Shown piece after piece: positions 8,936 to 17,400 of a stretch of 42,550 nucleotides of DNA (within the stretch, counting starts at the first letter, position 1; the number at the start of each line of letters is the position of its first letter). The position numbers and the translations under genes were made by a program. This stretch comes from Desmonostoc geniculatum HA4340-LM1 (GTDB taxonomy: Bacteria; Cyanobacteriota; Cyanobacteriia; Cyanobacteriales; Nostocaceae): positions 1 to 42,550 of the forward strand of contig JAHHHB010000058.1 of the NCBI GenBank assembly GCA_019359545.1, given 5' to 3'. Under the pieces are notes generated by a model. The model did not search any database, was not told where the DNA came from, and saw only the letters and a program-made list of their open reading frames with translations.

Positions 8936-10242
8936 GATTTAAATTTTTGCGTCTCTGCTAAAACTGGGTTGACGGCAAACCAAGCCCCCTCCCGATCGCG
9001 GTATTCAAATACAAATAAACTCCGCAATAGGGTGTGATACTCAATATCACCTCTGACCCTTTGTTGTTGCACCACCTGAAAGATGAGTTCCCATTCATGG
9101 GGATCGATAGCGTTGGCTCGGTAATCCCGCTGTCTTTGAATCACCAATTCAACACATTCCCGCTCGAAGGGTGGATCTTGTTCCCGCAAACAATCAAACA
9201 ACAACCCCAGCAAGTCGCGCACATGACCACCACTAATCAGACACAACCGATCTAAAGTTTCCAAATTATCAAACACCTCTGTAATTAAGCCTAACCGATC
9301 GCTGGGTAAAATGTCGGGAAAAGCTCTCGCTAGCACCATTTGTCGCATCAATGCTAGTCCTTGGGGAAAAATCTCTCCAGAGCGCAAACGCACAGGTATC
9401 ATCGGTAACACTTTTGGTGCCACTCCTCCCCCCAAACGATGCTGAAGTTCGGCGCTATCGTTGGAGAAAGTCAAAGCTAAAGGAATAGTGTAGACGACAT
9501 GACAATTTAGTTTGCGTAACTGTTCGCCCCGTTGAATAAACAAGTATTCTGGTAGCGATCGCCCCGATGGTAAAGGTCGAATTGCTACTCTATCCAAATT
9601 ATCAACAATTACTACCAGTCCTCTTTTACCCTTGGCTTTGAGTTCCTTATTGGCACGTTCTAATAGTTCTTGATTAATTGACTGTAAAATATTCGCCGTT
9701 CGGGGTTCTAGATAATCCCTTAACCGCCGCCGCAATTGGGGGCTTTCTTTGGTTTTAGCTGTAATTTTGCCAATCCCCACAGATAACTCAGCCTCAACTC
9801 CCAGTTCAATTGGTGTTTGCAAAAAATCGACAATTTCGCCAAACAATTTGGTAAAATAGGCAGGTTTGAGCCTGATTTTCATCGCTTCTAGGCTTTCACT
9901 TACCTGACCAGCGATCGCCAATAAAACATCAGTCACATCCACATCTGCCATTTCTAAGACATGGGTGGACTCAAAGTAAACCACATGAAATTGCTGCACT
10001 TCCAATTCAGCTTTCAGGCGCAACAATTCCGTTGATTTTCCACAGCCGAGATGTCCCGTAAATAGCTGACACGTTGGTGAATCTGGGGATATGCGAGTGA
10101 TGGTACGCTGTAAAGCTTCAATGATTTTGCCACCCCGCACCACCGCAAAATCAATATAATATTGGCGATCGCTTGCATCTCCTATCATTAGAGGTCTACT
10201 TGGATTGCAAGCCTGATAAAATCTTTCTAAATCTAGGAGCAT
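8905..10242 (-). CDS. P-loop (AAA-type) ATPase paired with the STAND-WD40 protein
   Basis: The 445-aa protein has a Walker A motif GHLGCGKST at residues 63-71 and a Walker B motif LVVIVDNLDR at about 209-218. A later conserved-looking segment SGGHVRDLLGLLFD follows, and the C-terminal domain is probably helical or winged-helix-like. There is no membrane segment. The stop codon lies 31 bases inside the downstream STAND gene, a tight overlap suggesting a stable partnership. The upstream region is divergent to the BrnTA genes. The protein could load, energise or regulate the STAND partner; that is inference. I recognise the pattern from cyanobacterial NTP-dependent conflict systems but cannot name a family. 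Confidence 0.75.
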   Translation of the reverse strand: MLLDLERFYQACNPSRPLMIGDASDRQYYIDFAVVRGGKIIEALQRTITRISPDSPTCQLFTGHLGCGKSTELLRLKAELEVQQFHVVYFESTHVLEMADVDVTDVLLAIAGQVSESLEAMKIRLKPAYFTKLFGEIVDFLQTPIELGVEAELSVGIGKITAKTKESPQLRRRLRDYLEPRTANILQSINQELLERANKELKAKGKRGLVVIVDNLDRVAIRPLPSGRSLPEYLFIQRGEQLRKLNCHVVYTIPLALTFSNDSAELQHRLGGGVAPKVLPMIPVRLRSGEIFPQGLALMRQMVLARAFPDILPSDRLGLITEVFDNLETLDRLCLISGGHVRDLLGLLFDCLREQDPPFERECVELVIQRQRDYRANAIDPHEWELIFQVVQQQRVRGDIEYHTLLRSLFVFEYRDREGAWFAVNPVLAETQKFKSWLNDTHKQI

Positions 10243-10526
10243 AACTAACCGACTTCATTCAAGAATAGGGGATGACAAAATTTATTTTTGAGAATTTATC
10301 TGTTTATTTAAGTACATCTGGCTTAAATTACTAAGTAAGTTAGCAGAATTCTGGTTGATTTTTCATATATAAGTTTTGTATAACACACCGCAATGCTAAC
10401 ATTTGCTTCTAACTAAGCAGAAATACTTTTATAAGTAGAAACGGCAAAAAAGTCTAATACTAAATAAGCTACTTTTATCAATATTAAAAATATCCTACAC
10501 AAAAAAAGGTACTGTTAGGTACAATT
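10243..10526. other. AT-rich divergent intergenic region
   Basis: This stretch separates the minus-strand ATPase gene from the plus-strand brnT. It is AT-rich with no convincing coding frame. Several TATA-like boxes (for example ATATATAA near 10370 and TTTTATAA near 10428) could serve the ATPase gene on the minus strand. No strong hairpin or RNA gene is visible. Confidence 0.5.
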
Positions 10527-10559
10527 TTGTGATGTTGTTAAATTCTTGTATAATATAAT
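10527..10559 (+). promoter_or_regulatory. Putative brnTA promoter
   Basis: TTGTGA at 10527-10532 and TATAAT at 10549-10554 are 16 bases apart. A second TATAAT overlaps at 10554-10559. The predicted transcription start falls just ahead of or within the palindromes at 10566-10594, as expected for a self-repressed toxin-antitoxin operon. Confidence 0.5.
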
Positions 10560-10565
10560 ACAGCT

Positions 10566-10594
10566 TTGTCTTACTAAGACAATTGTATATACAA
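10566..10594. promoter_or_regulatory. Two adjacent palindromes, candidate BrnA operators
   Basis: TTGTCTTACTAAGACAA (10566-10582) is a perfect 17-base palindrome with a single central base. TTGTATATACAA (10583-10594) is a perfect 12-base palindrome that follows immediately. Both have TTGT/ACAA ends, so they could be two operator sites for one dimeric repressor. They lie between the -10 box and the brnT start. Confidence 0.6.
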
Positions 10595-10611
10595 ATGTAA
10601 TTTTTTAAGAT

Positions 10612-10917
10612 ATGCTTGAAGATGTAAATGGCTTTGATTGGGACGAAGGGAACTCTGCCAAATGCTGGAATCGTGTTTCTCAAGAAGAAATTGAGTATCT
10701 GTTTCAACAGCCGGGTATTCTCATTGCTCCAGATATACAACATTCTGAGAATGAGGACAGATATCTTGCTATAGGGATTTCAAGCCGAGAAAGGTATATT
10801 TTTGTGGCTTTTACATTCTGCAATAAACAAGATCGAATACTCATTAGACCAATTAGTGCCAGATATATGCGAGATCAAGAAGTAGAGAGATATGGACAAA
10901 GATTTCCCAAGACTTAA
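10612..10917 (+). CDS. brnT: BrnT family type II toxin
   Basis: The 101-aa protein begins with the BrnT-like pattern GFDWDEGNSAK and ends with ILIRPISARYMRDQEVERYG, matching the family's RIISAR segment near the C-terminus. BrnT toxins are small RelE-fold ribonucleases that block translation. The length is normal to slightly long (about 90 aa is usual). It overlaps the antitoxin gene by 26 bases. The toxin-first order is the usual brnTA order. Regulation by the downstream BrnA through the palindromes at 10566-10594 is likely. Confidence 0.8.
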   Translation: MLEDVNGFDWDEGNSAKCWNRVSQEEIEYLFQQPGILIAPDIQHSENEDRYLAIGISSRERYIFVAFTFCNKQDRILIRPISARYMRDQEVERYGQRFPKT

Positions 10918-11146
10918 AACTGATGAAGAGATAGAGGCACTATTAGAAGAAGATTTGTCAGATTATCTTCATCCTGAAAATTTTAAGCCAGTAACCTTTG
11001 AATTCAAGCCTAAAGATAAATCTGTCAATGTAAGAATGTCTGAGCAAATGTTAGAGGCAGTAAAAGCTGTTTCCAAGAAAGAAGGCATACCTTATCAACG
11101 TTACATTAGACGAGCAATAGAACGGTCTTTAGGTGCCCAATATTAG
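10892..11146 (+). CDS. brnA: BrnA/CopG-type antitoxin
   Basis: The 84-aa protein has an acidic N-terminal half, expected to bind and neutralise the toxin. The C-terminal ribbon-helix-helix segment (VNVRMSEQMLEAVKAVSKKE, then GIPYQRYIRRAIERSLG) should bind DNA as a dimer. Members of this family both neutralise BrnT and repress the operon. The start lies 26 bases inside brnT. It could also be called a CopG-family antitoxin, but its pairing with BrnT makes BrnA the better name. Confidence 0.75.
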   Translation: MDKDFPRLKTDEEIEALLEEDLSDYLHPENFKPVTFEFKPKDKSVNVRMSEQMLEAVKAVSKKEGIPYQRYIRRAIERSLGAQY

Positions 11147-11199
11147 AGATTAACAAGGTGGATTTATAAACCTATGTTGTTTTATATTGGCATAAAAAT

Positions 11200-11231
11200 G
11201 AGGAGCGAACATCGTAGAGCGATCGCTCCTC
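11200..11231 (+). terminator. Hairpin downstream of brnA
   Basis: GAGGAGCGA (11200-11208) pairs with TCGCTCCTC (11223-11231) over nine bases, with a HIP1 site in the 3' arm region. No T run follows, so it may stabilise the brnTA transcript or end it inefficiently. Confidence 0.4.
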
Positions 11232-11279
11232 TTGAAAAGACAACAACGTAACAGATTGACTATACCCAATCAGATCGAT

Positions 11280-11484
11280 CTACAAACCCATTGAATATAA
11301 AATTATCCGGTCATGGAGGCGATCGGGTAAAATATGCTTCAGCACAGCTTGAATTTTCGCATCTTGTCCAAACAGCTAATTGTCCAGTGACATTAACATT
11401 CATCTGGTGCTGAAATTCAGCGATCGCTAATAATTCTAAAGGACCTGGGACAGCAATTCCGGCATTATTTACTAAATGTTGCAT
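11280..11484 (-). pseudogene. Remnant of a short-chain dehydrogenase/reductase, internally deleted
   Basis: On the minus strand, MQHLVNNAGIAVPGPLELLA and the segment ending VNVTGQLAV match the NNAG region and following helix of SDR oxidoreductases. After GQLAV the frame changes. The next frame reads KIQAVLKHILPDRLHDRIIL and YSMGL before a TAG, which resembles the SDR C-terminus. The Rossmann glycine motif and the catalytic Tyr-x3-Lys are missing. The gene has therefore lost its start and its middle. The sequence just upstream of the remnant is a TGACAAA-type repeat (11513-11555). Confidence 0.65.
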
Positions 11485-11512
11485 TTTCTGCTCCAGACCG
11501 TCATTTGTCATT

Positions 11513-11555
11513 AGTAAAAAACAAATGACAAATAACAAATGACAAATGACAAATA
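11513..11555. repeat. ACAAATG/TGACAAA short tandem repeat
   Basis: Imperfect ACAAATGAC and ACAAATAAC units lie between the SDR remnant and the next small gene. Repeats of the same type occur at 21601-21722 and 36786-36885. Confidence 0.75.
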
Positions 11556-11783
11556 TCAATCCTTGCAGATACCAGAGCGCAGACAATCTTCGGTTTGGTC
11601 ATCTCTAGCCGATATTTGCCACGGCAATATACCTGAGGGGGCATTTGTGGTGTAAACCACGAGAGCAGCTATCTTAGGAAGCTGGTTTTTGACAATTGAC
11701 ACATTACCACAAACATTGCCTAGCTCAGCATTAGATAAATAAATAGGCAATGCCATCAGACCAATGCAAATTGTCCGGTTCAT
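11556..11783 (-). CDS. Small predicted exported protein of unknown function
   Basis: The 75-aa product starts MNRTICIGLMALPIYLSNAE, a plausible signal peptide with cleavage near SNA. The predicted mature part contains three cysteines (VCG, DCL, GIC), consistent with a periplasmic or extracellular protein. A GAGG ribosome site precedes the ATG by about 6 bases. The stop is directly followed by the short repeat at 11513-11555. No family is recognised. The signal peptide and ribosome site favour a real gene over a chance frame. Confidence 0.5.
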   Translation of the reverse strand: MNRTICIGLMALPIYLSNAELGNVCGNVSIVKNQLPKIAALVVYTTNAPSGILPWQISARDDQTEDCLRSGICKD

Positions 11784-12078
11784 ACAACCTCAGCTAAAAA
11801 TTTCCGATTACGCTAAACTTAGATGCCACCTTGATGAACCGGAGTTAAAAAACTGAGCATTGTTTATGTTGTGTTAATTTACTCAGTCCTACTAGCCGCA
11901 GAGACGTGATTTACAAATTATCGGTTCCACCCTTTTTGAGGTTAGGCATTGCCTACAAGATGGCTTCCTACTAACTTATGCAGATGCAACCCCAAAAAAC
12001 AGGACAAAAAAGCCACAGCACTTAAAAACATATCTTAGTGGCTGCGATCGCCGGATAAAATAGTTAAGAATGCTGAGT

Positions 12079-12135
12079 TGGGAGATGGGGAGATGGGGAG
12101 ATGAGGGAGATGGGGAGATGAGCCAGATGAGGAAG
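12079..12135 (+). repeat. GGGAGAT heptanucleotide array
   Basis: Tandem GGGAGAT/GGGGAGAT units with a GAGATGAG ending. The unit is the complement of the ATCTCCC type found inside the U32 and STAND genes. Confidence 0.85.
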
Positions 12136-12140
12136 AATAA

Positions 12141-12206
12141 CTTTTAACTCCTAACTCCTAACTCTTAACTCCTAACTCCTAACTCCTAACTCCTAACTCC
12201 TAACTT
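12141..12206 (+). repeat. TAACTCC heptanucleotide array
   Basis: About nine TAACTCC units, one of them TAACTCT, end just before tatC. Related arrays in both orientations lie at 39395-39570 and 40150-40300. Confidence 0.9.
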
Positions 12207-12243
12207 AGCACTCAGCTACAAATGTTGCCTAATAAACTGACTC

Positions 12244-13038
12244 ATGACGCCTTCACAAGACGTAGATACTGTAACCGCTCCTGATATCAACCCAGAAGCA
12301 AATGGCAACTCCCAAACAGATCCTTTAGATGAGTTGCCAGGTGAAGTCGAAATGTCGCTTTTCGACCACCTAGAAGAATTGCGACAGCGAATTTTTTATT
12401 CACTGATTGCTGTAGCAATAGGTATTATCGGCTGTTTCTTTGCCGTTAAGCCGATTGTCCAACTACTTGAGGTTCCAGCACAAGGAGTCAAATTTCTTCA
12501 ACTTGCACCTGGAGAATATTTCTTTGTCTCCCTCAAAGTTGCAGCTTACACTGGCTTGGTACTTGCTAGTCCTTTCATTCTTTACCAAATTATCCAGTTT
12601 GTGCTTCCCGGACTGACTCGCCGCGAACGCAGTTTATTGGGGCCTGTGGTTTTAGGGTCGAGTGTTTTATTTGCAGCGGGTTTAGTATTTGCTTATTTGC
12701 TTCTCATTCCCGCAGCTTTGAAATTTTTCATCAGCTACGGAGCAGATGTAGTTGAACAACTTTGGTCAATTGACAAATATTTTGAATTTGTGCTGCTACT
12801 TTTATTCAGCACTGGCTTAGCATTTCAAATTCCCATCATCCAACTGTTACTCGGTAACTTGAATATTGTCTCGTCCGAGAAGATGGTTTCTGGTTGGCGT
12901 TACGTGATTATGGGAGCAGTGATTTTAGGAGCTATTCTCACACCTTCTACTGACCCCCTCACCCAAAGTCTTTTAGCTGGCGCAGTTCTGGGACTTTATT
13001 TTGGCGGGATTGGTTTGGTGAAGCTCACAGGAAAATAG
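12244..13038 (+). CDS. tatC: Sec-independent (twin-arginine) protein translocase subunit TatC
   Basis: The 264-aa protein is the TatC core that recognises twin-arginine signal peptides and forms the translocase with TatA/TatB in thylakoid and plasma membranes. The signature [14 protein letters not shown] (about residues 37-50) is the conserved N-terminal cytoplasmic motif. Six hydrophobic segments follow, with the conserved [21 protein letters not shown] region in the middle. Length is normal once an acidic N-terminal extension of about 35 residues is allowed for. A client is in this window: the Rieske protein PetC (21049), whose N-terminus carries a GRRQF motif. csaA follows 43 bases downstream, probably in the same transcript. 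Confidence 0.96.
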   Translation: MTPSQDVDTVTAPDINPEANGNSQTDPLDELPGEVEMSLFDHLEELRQRIFYSLIAVAIGIIGCFFAVKPIVQLLEVPAQGVKFLQLAPGEYFFVSLKVAAYTGLVLASPFILYQIIQFVLPGLTRRERSLLGPVVLGSSVLFAAGLVFAYLLLIPAALKFFISYGADVVEQLWSIDKYFEFVLLLLFSTGLAFQIPIIQLLLGNLNIVSSEKMVSGWRYVIMGAVILGAILTPSTDPLTQSLLAGAVLGLYFGGIGLVKLTGK

Positions 13039-13081
13039 CTATTCGCTCTACCCAATAAAAAATTAAAATCTTAACTCAGCG

Positions 13082-13417
13082 ATGGCACAAGTTAGCTTTG
13101 AAGATTTTGAAAAAGTCGAAATTCATGTTGGCAAAATCATCAAAATTGAAGAATTTCCTAAAGCTAAAAAACCAGCTTATAAATTGTGGATAGATTTTGG
13201 TAATTTGGGCATCAAAAAATCTAGCGCTCAAATTACTAAACTTTATGAACCAAGGGAATTAGTCAACAGATTAATATTAGCTGTGACTAACTTTCCACCC
13301 CGTCAAATTGCCGATTTCATCTCGGAAGTTTTAGTTTTGGGAGTAGTTCTAGATGATAGCGAGGTTGTGTTAATTCAGCCAGATAGAGATGTACCCCTCG
13401 GCAAGAGAATTACATAG
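13082..13417 (+). CDS. csaA: CsaA-type tRNA-binding domain protein
   Basis: The 111-aa protein is a stand-alone OB-fold tRNA-binding domain of the CsaA type, related to the C-terminal domain of MetRS. Visible family features are FEKVEIHVGKII at the start, the KPAYKLWIDFG strand, SSAQIT and PPRQIADFISEVLVLG. CsaA has been linked to tRNA binding and to chaperone or export functions; its exact role here is not clear. Length matches the family (about 110 aa). It follows tatC closely on the same strand, which fits a shared transcript and the older export-related name. Confidence 0.9.
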   Translation: MAQVSFEDFEKVEIHVGKIIKIEEFPKAKKPAYKLWIDFGNLGIKKSSAQITKLYEPRELVNRLILAVTNFPPRQIADFISEVLVLGVVLDDSEVVLIQPDRDVPLGKRIT

Positions 13418-13764
13418 CACATTTTAGATTATAAACTTTTTTATATTAACAAAATGTAATTCCAAGCCGATAAATTTGTGCATAAATATAATGCTTTGTG
13501 ACCTGACATTGAAGTTAATACACATTTACATGTAATTTGTATAAATACAGCATATTTCAAGTGAAGCACACCATCTAGGTCTGCTAGCTAGTCACGCAGA
13601 CTATTCTAATTCTGACTCCTGTTAGCGCAGCGGGGCGTAGCCCATTCTGAATTCTGCTGTATATTTTTGTGTCAAATCGCTCACGAAAACAGTTGAGCTA
13701 AGCTTTTTGTGCAAAAAAACTCACAAATAGAGCGATCGCTTAAATCTTAGCTAGGATTAATGCC
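13418..13764. other. Intergenic region upstream of the chimeric STAND locus
   Basis: AT-rich, with no credible coding frame. A repeat of the GGGCTACGCC type lies inverted at about 13620-13650 (GCAGCGGGGCGTAGCCCATT), flanked by ATTCTGAATTCTG-like words. A HIP1 site lies at 13733-13740, about 25 bases before the ATG at 13765. No defined promoter can be picked. Confidence 0.5.
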
Positions 13765-14475
13765 ATGAAACAAGAAGAGTTTGATGCCGCCTTTGAAAAG
13801 ATTACAAGAACACAAAGGATGGTTTTAAAATCATTTTTAGCTGGGAAGACAGATGAAGCGATCGCCCAAAGTCTAGGTTTGAGCGATTCGTCAAATATCA
13901 GGCGACATATAGCCAATATCTGCGGAATATTTGAGTTCAAAAATCAGCAGAGAGAACATTTTTCTTATCGTCAGGAATTGATTGAACTATTTGCTCATTT
14001 CCGTCCTGAGTTAGTTAACTCTAAGTTATTACAAGGAGTCCAATTAATACTAGAATTTCCAGAAGGCCAAGTACCTGTGAATTCTATTTTTTATATAGAA
14101 CGTTCGACTATTGAATCTGATTGCTATCAAGAGATTTTTCATCCCGGTACTTTGATTCTGATTAAAGCACCAAAGCTGATGGGCAAAACATCACTAATGA
14201 CTAGAATTATGGTTCATGCAACACAACATGATTATCGTACAGTGCAGTTGAATTTGAGATTAGCAGATAAAGCCATGCTAGCCAGTTTAGATAATTTTCT
14301 ACGTGGTTTTTGTCAAATGGTTAGTCGAGAATTACAACTAGAGGATCGGGTGAATGAATACTGGGATTTAGAGCTTTTGAGTAGCAATTATAATTGTACA
14401 TCTTATTTTGAAGAGTATTTGTTACGCCAAATCAATTGTCCTTTGGTTTTGGGATTAGATGAAAGCGATCGTTAG
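13765..14475 (+). pseudogene. N-terminal part of a chimeric STAND gene: HTH plus P-loop half of an AAA_35-like ATPase
   Basis: This 236-residue frame starts with a LuxR-type helix-turn-helix (about 15-60: RTQRMVLKSFLAGKTDEAIA...). It continues with an AAA-like domain: IERSTIESDCYQEIFHPGTL, Walker A KAPKLMGKTSL at about 134-144 and Walker B PLVLGLDE at about 226-233. In related cyanobacterial proteins, LVLxLDEVDR is followed by a VFPY segment and about 150 more ATPase residues. Here the frame ends right after LDESDR at a TAG (14473-14475). The next frame resumes a different ATPase subfamily, at a point equivalent to its C-terminal part. Without its lid region this piece should not be a working ATPase. 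Confidence 0.65.
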
Positions 14476-14483
14476 CTGAAGGC

Positions 14484-17400
14484 TTGGTAGGAAAAGTCAG
14501 CAATCCTCAAGCTGTATTGGAAGAAATATTGGCGTGGACGGGCGGACAACCATTTCTCACCCAAAAGTTGTGTAAAATTGTCCTGCAATCTGGCGATCGA
14601 ACTGACGATCCTAAATCTCTAATCGATCGGTTAACCCAAACGCACGTTATTGATACTTGGGAAACTCAAGACGAACCAGAGCATTTGAGAACGATCCGCG
14701 ATCGCCTGTTGTATAACGGCAATTCTACCAGTAAGCTTTTAGGACTGTATCAGCAAATTTTGCAAAAAGGAGAAATCCCCGCCGATAACAGTTACGAACA
14801 AATGCAGTTGCAATTATCGGGATTGGTAGTTAAACAACAAGGTAGTTTGAGAGTTTATAACCGGATTTACGAATCAGTGTTTGATTCTCGTTGGGTGGAG
14901 AAAGCTTTAGCCGATTTGCGCCCCTATAGTGAGGCAATTACGGCATGGTTGGAATCGAGTTGTGAGGATGAGTCGCGGTTGTTGCAGGGGAAAGCTTTGC
15001 AGGATGCTCAAGCTTGGGCGGTGGATAAAAAGTTAAGTGATGCAGATTATCAGTTTATTAATGCTAGTTTAGACTTAGAACGGCGAGAAGCACAAACTGC
15101 CTTAACATCAGAAAGAATAGCAAGTCAGGTATTAGTTAAAATCAATCAGAGAGCCAGTAAAGCAAGTCAGAAATCCACCCGAACAATCAAGATAAAATTT
15201 GCTGGACTAATTTTACTATCGGTTGGGGCAATTGCGATCGCTGGATGGGCAACTTTAGCTTTGAGACAATCGCAAAATGAGTTAAAAGAAACTCAAGCTG
15301 CTGCAAAATTGGAACGAGAGGGAAAGAATGTCGAACAACAGTTTAAGGTTTCGCAACTAGATACGTTAGTTTCCACTATGAAGGCAGCACAAGAATTCAA
15401 AACTATTGTTAGTGATGGTCGTCCTGTTGAAGAGTATCCCACCACTACTCCAATGTTGTCTTTACAAACCACCCTCGATCGCATTCATGAGAAAAATCGA
15501 ATTCAAGACAGATATGAAGTCTTTAAAAACGTTGAGTTTAGTGAAGGTGTTCAAAATGTTGAGTTTAGTCCTGATGGTAAGCTTTTGGCTACTTTAGGAA
15601 AGTCTACTATATTACAGGGTGGAGAGATAAAATTATGGACTTTTGAAGGACGGCAGTTAGCTAAGTTTTATATAGGTCGATGTTTTAATGAATTAGAACT
15701 CCGTTCAACAAAATTCAAGTTTAGTCCTGATGGCAATTTGCTAGCTACTACGAACTGCGGGACAAATCTTGGTAAGGTTTTTATATTTAATCGCCAAGGA
15801 CAGATAGTAGCTGAAATTACAAACGATAGGCCTGCAAATTTCAGTTTCAGTCCCGATAGTAAATTGCTGGCTACCATAAACATCGGCAAGGTGCAATTAT
15901 GGAATCTTCAGGGGCAACAGGTAGCTACTTTTTCAACTGATCATCCATATGGGAGAGAGATTAGCTTTAGTCCTGATGGAAAATTACTATTTATTCCTGG
16001 AAAAAATCGAGTGCAGCTATGGAATCTTCAAGGAAAACGAGTCGTTGATTTCCCAATTAGTAACAAAACTGTAGGCATCATTTCAGAGATTGGGTTTAGC
16101 CCCGATAAAAAGTATCTAGTTATTAATATACCTGGTGATGGGGTTCGGCTCTGGAACTCTCAAGGAAAAAGTAGCAGCAAATTCTATGATATAAGCTTTA
16201 GTCCCGATGGCAAGTGGATAGCTACTGTTGGCTTTGACGCTCGCACTCGTCTATTCAATGTTCAAAAAGATTACAAAATGGCATATGAATTGCCGATTGC
16301 AGCCACTCAAGTTGAGTTTAGTCATGACAGCAAGCTGTGGGCTACTTTTGAGAACCCTTTTAGGAATAATGACCCCCGATTGAGGCTGTGGAACCTCCAG
16401 GGACAGCAAGTAGGTGAGTTTTCACCCCACACTTATACTGATAGTTTCCAGTTTAGTGATAATGGTAAACAACTGGCTACTGTTGAACCTAGTTACCGTG
16501 ACAGCACTGGAGAGATCCTTACAAAGGTGCGGTTGTGGAATGTTCAAGAACAGCAAGTAAATACTTTTCCCAGCAAACACGATTATAGTCTTAGTCCTGA
16601 TGGCAAGTTGTTAGCCACAGTTGGAGATGACGACAAAGTACGGCTATGGGATCTCCAGGGACGACAGGTTGCTATATTTCCGACTGGTATTCCCCAAGAT
16701 GGGAGTCTTAATTTTAGCCCAGACGGTAAGCTAGTGGTTTTTGTTGAATATTCTGAAAAGAAGCTAAAAGTGCGTCTATTTAACCTTCAAGGGCAGCAAG
16801 TAGCGACCTTTCCAACTAACGGAAAGATAAAGTTTAGTCCTAACGGTAAATTATTAGCTACAGTTGGAGATGACAACAAAGTTTGGCTATGGGACGATCA
16901 GGGACAGCAGATAGCTACATTTCCCACTGGCGATGTTGAAGATGAAGATTTCCATTTCAGCCCAGATGGTAAGCTGTTAGCTATTATTGAAGGCTCTATT
17001 AATGACAAAAAAGTACGGCTGTGGAATCTTCAAGGAGAGGAAGTTGTCACATTTCCGATTAAAAATGTTCAAGATGTCAGTTTTAGTCCTGATGGCAAGC
17101 TGATAGCCATTCTTGACTCTGCTGAAAATAATTTTTCATGGTCAAGTGAAGAATCACGGTTAACAATACGTTTATGGAATCTGCAAGGGCATCAAGTTGC
17201 AGTATCGCCAGGTGATTATTCTAGGCCTGCAATTCATAAATTTATGTCTGGAACTTATAATAAAAGCGTGAAGGACAATATAAAGTTTAGCCCAGATGGT
17301 AAGCAGGTAGTAATTGCTGGTGTCGGAAATTCCTATAGTTACCCTTTGTTGTGGAATATTCAGGAAGATATATTAACTAACTTGCCACCTAGTCAATATG

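Larger units (their letters stand above)
11784..12243. other. Repeat-filled intergenic region upstream of tatC
   Basis: No coding frame or tRNA is visible. The right half holds two arrays: GGGAGAT units at 12079-12135 and TAACTCC units at 12141-12206. The left half (11784-12060) contains a HIP1 site but no recognisable gene. The tatC promoter is presumably in the left half. Confidence 0.6.

Noticed and set aside
10495..10743. 82-codon minus-strand frame across the brnTA promoter
   Set aside because: It runs antisense to brnT and through its promoter and palindromes, is AT-rich and has no ribosome site.
12141..12206. CRISPR array suspected from evenly repeated units
   Set aside because: Units are 7 bases and directly adjacent, with no spacers and no cas genes; this is a heptanucleotide satellite.
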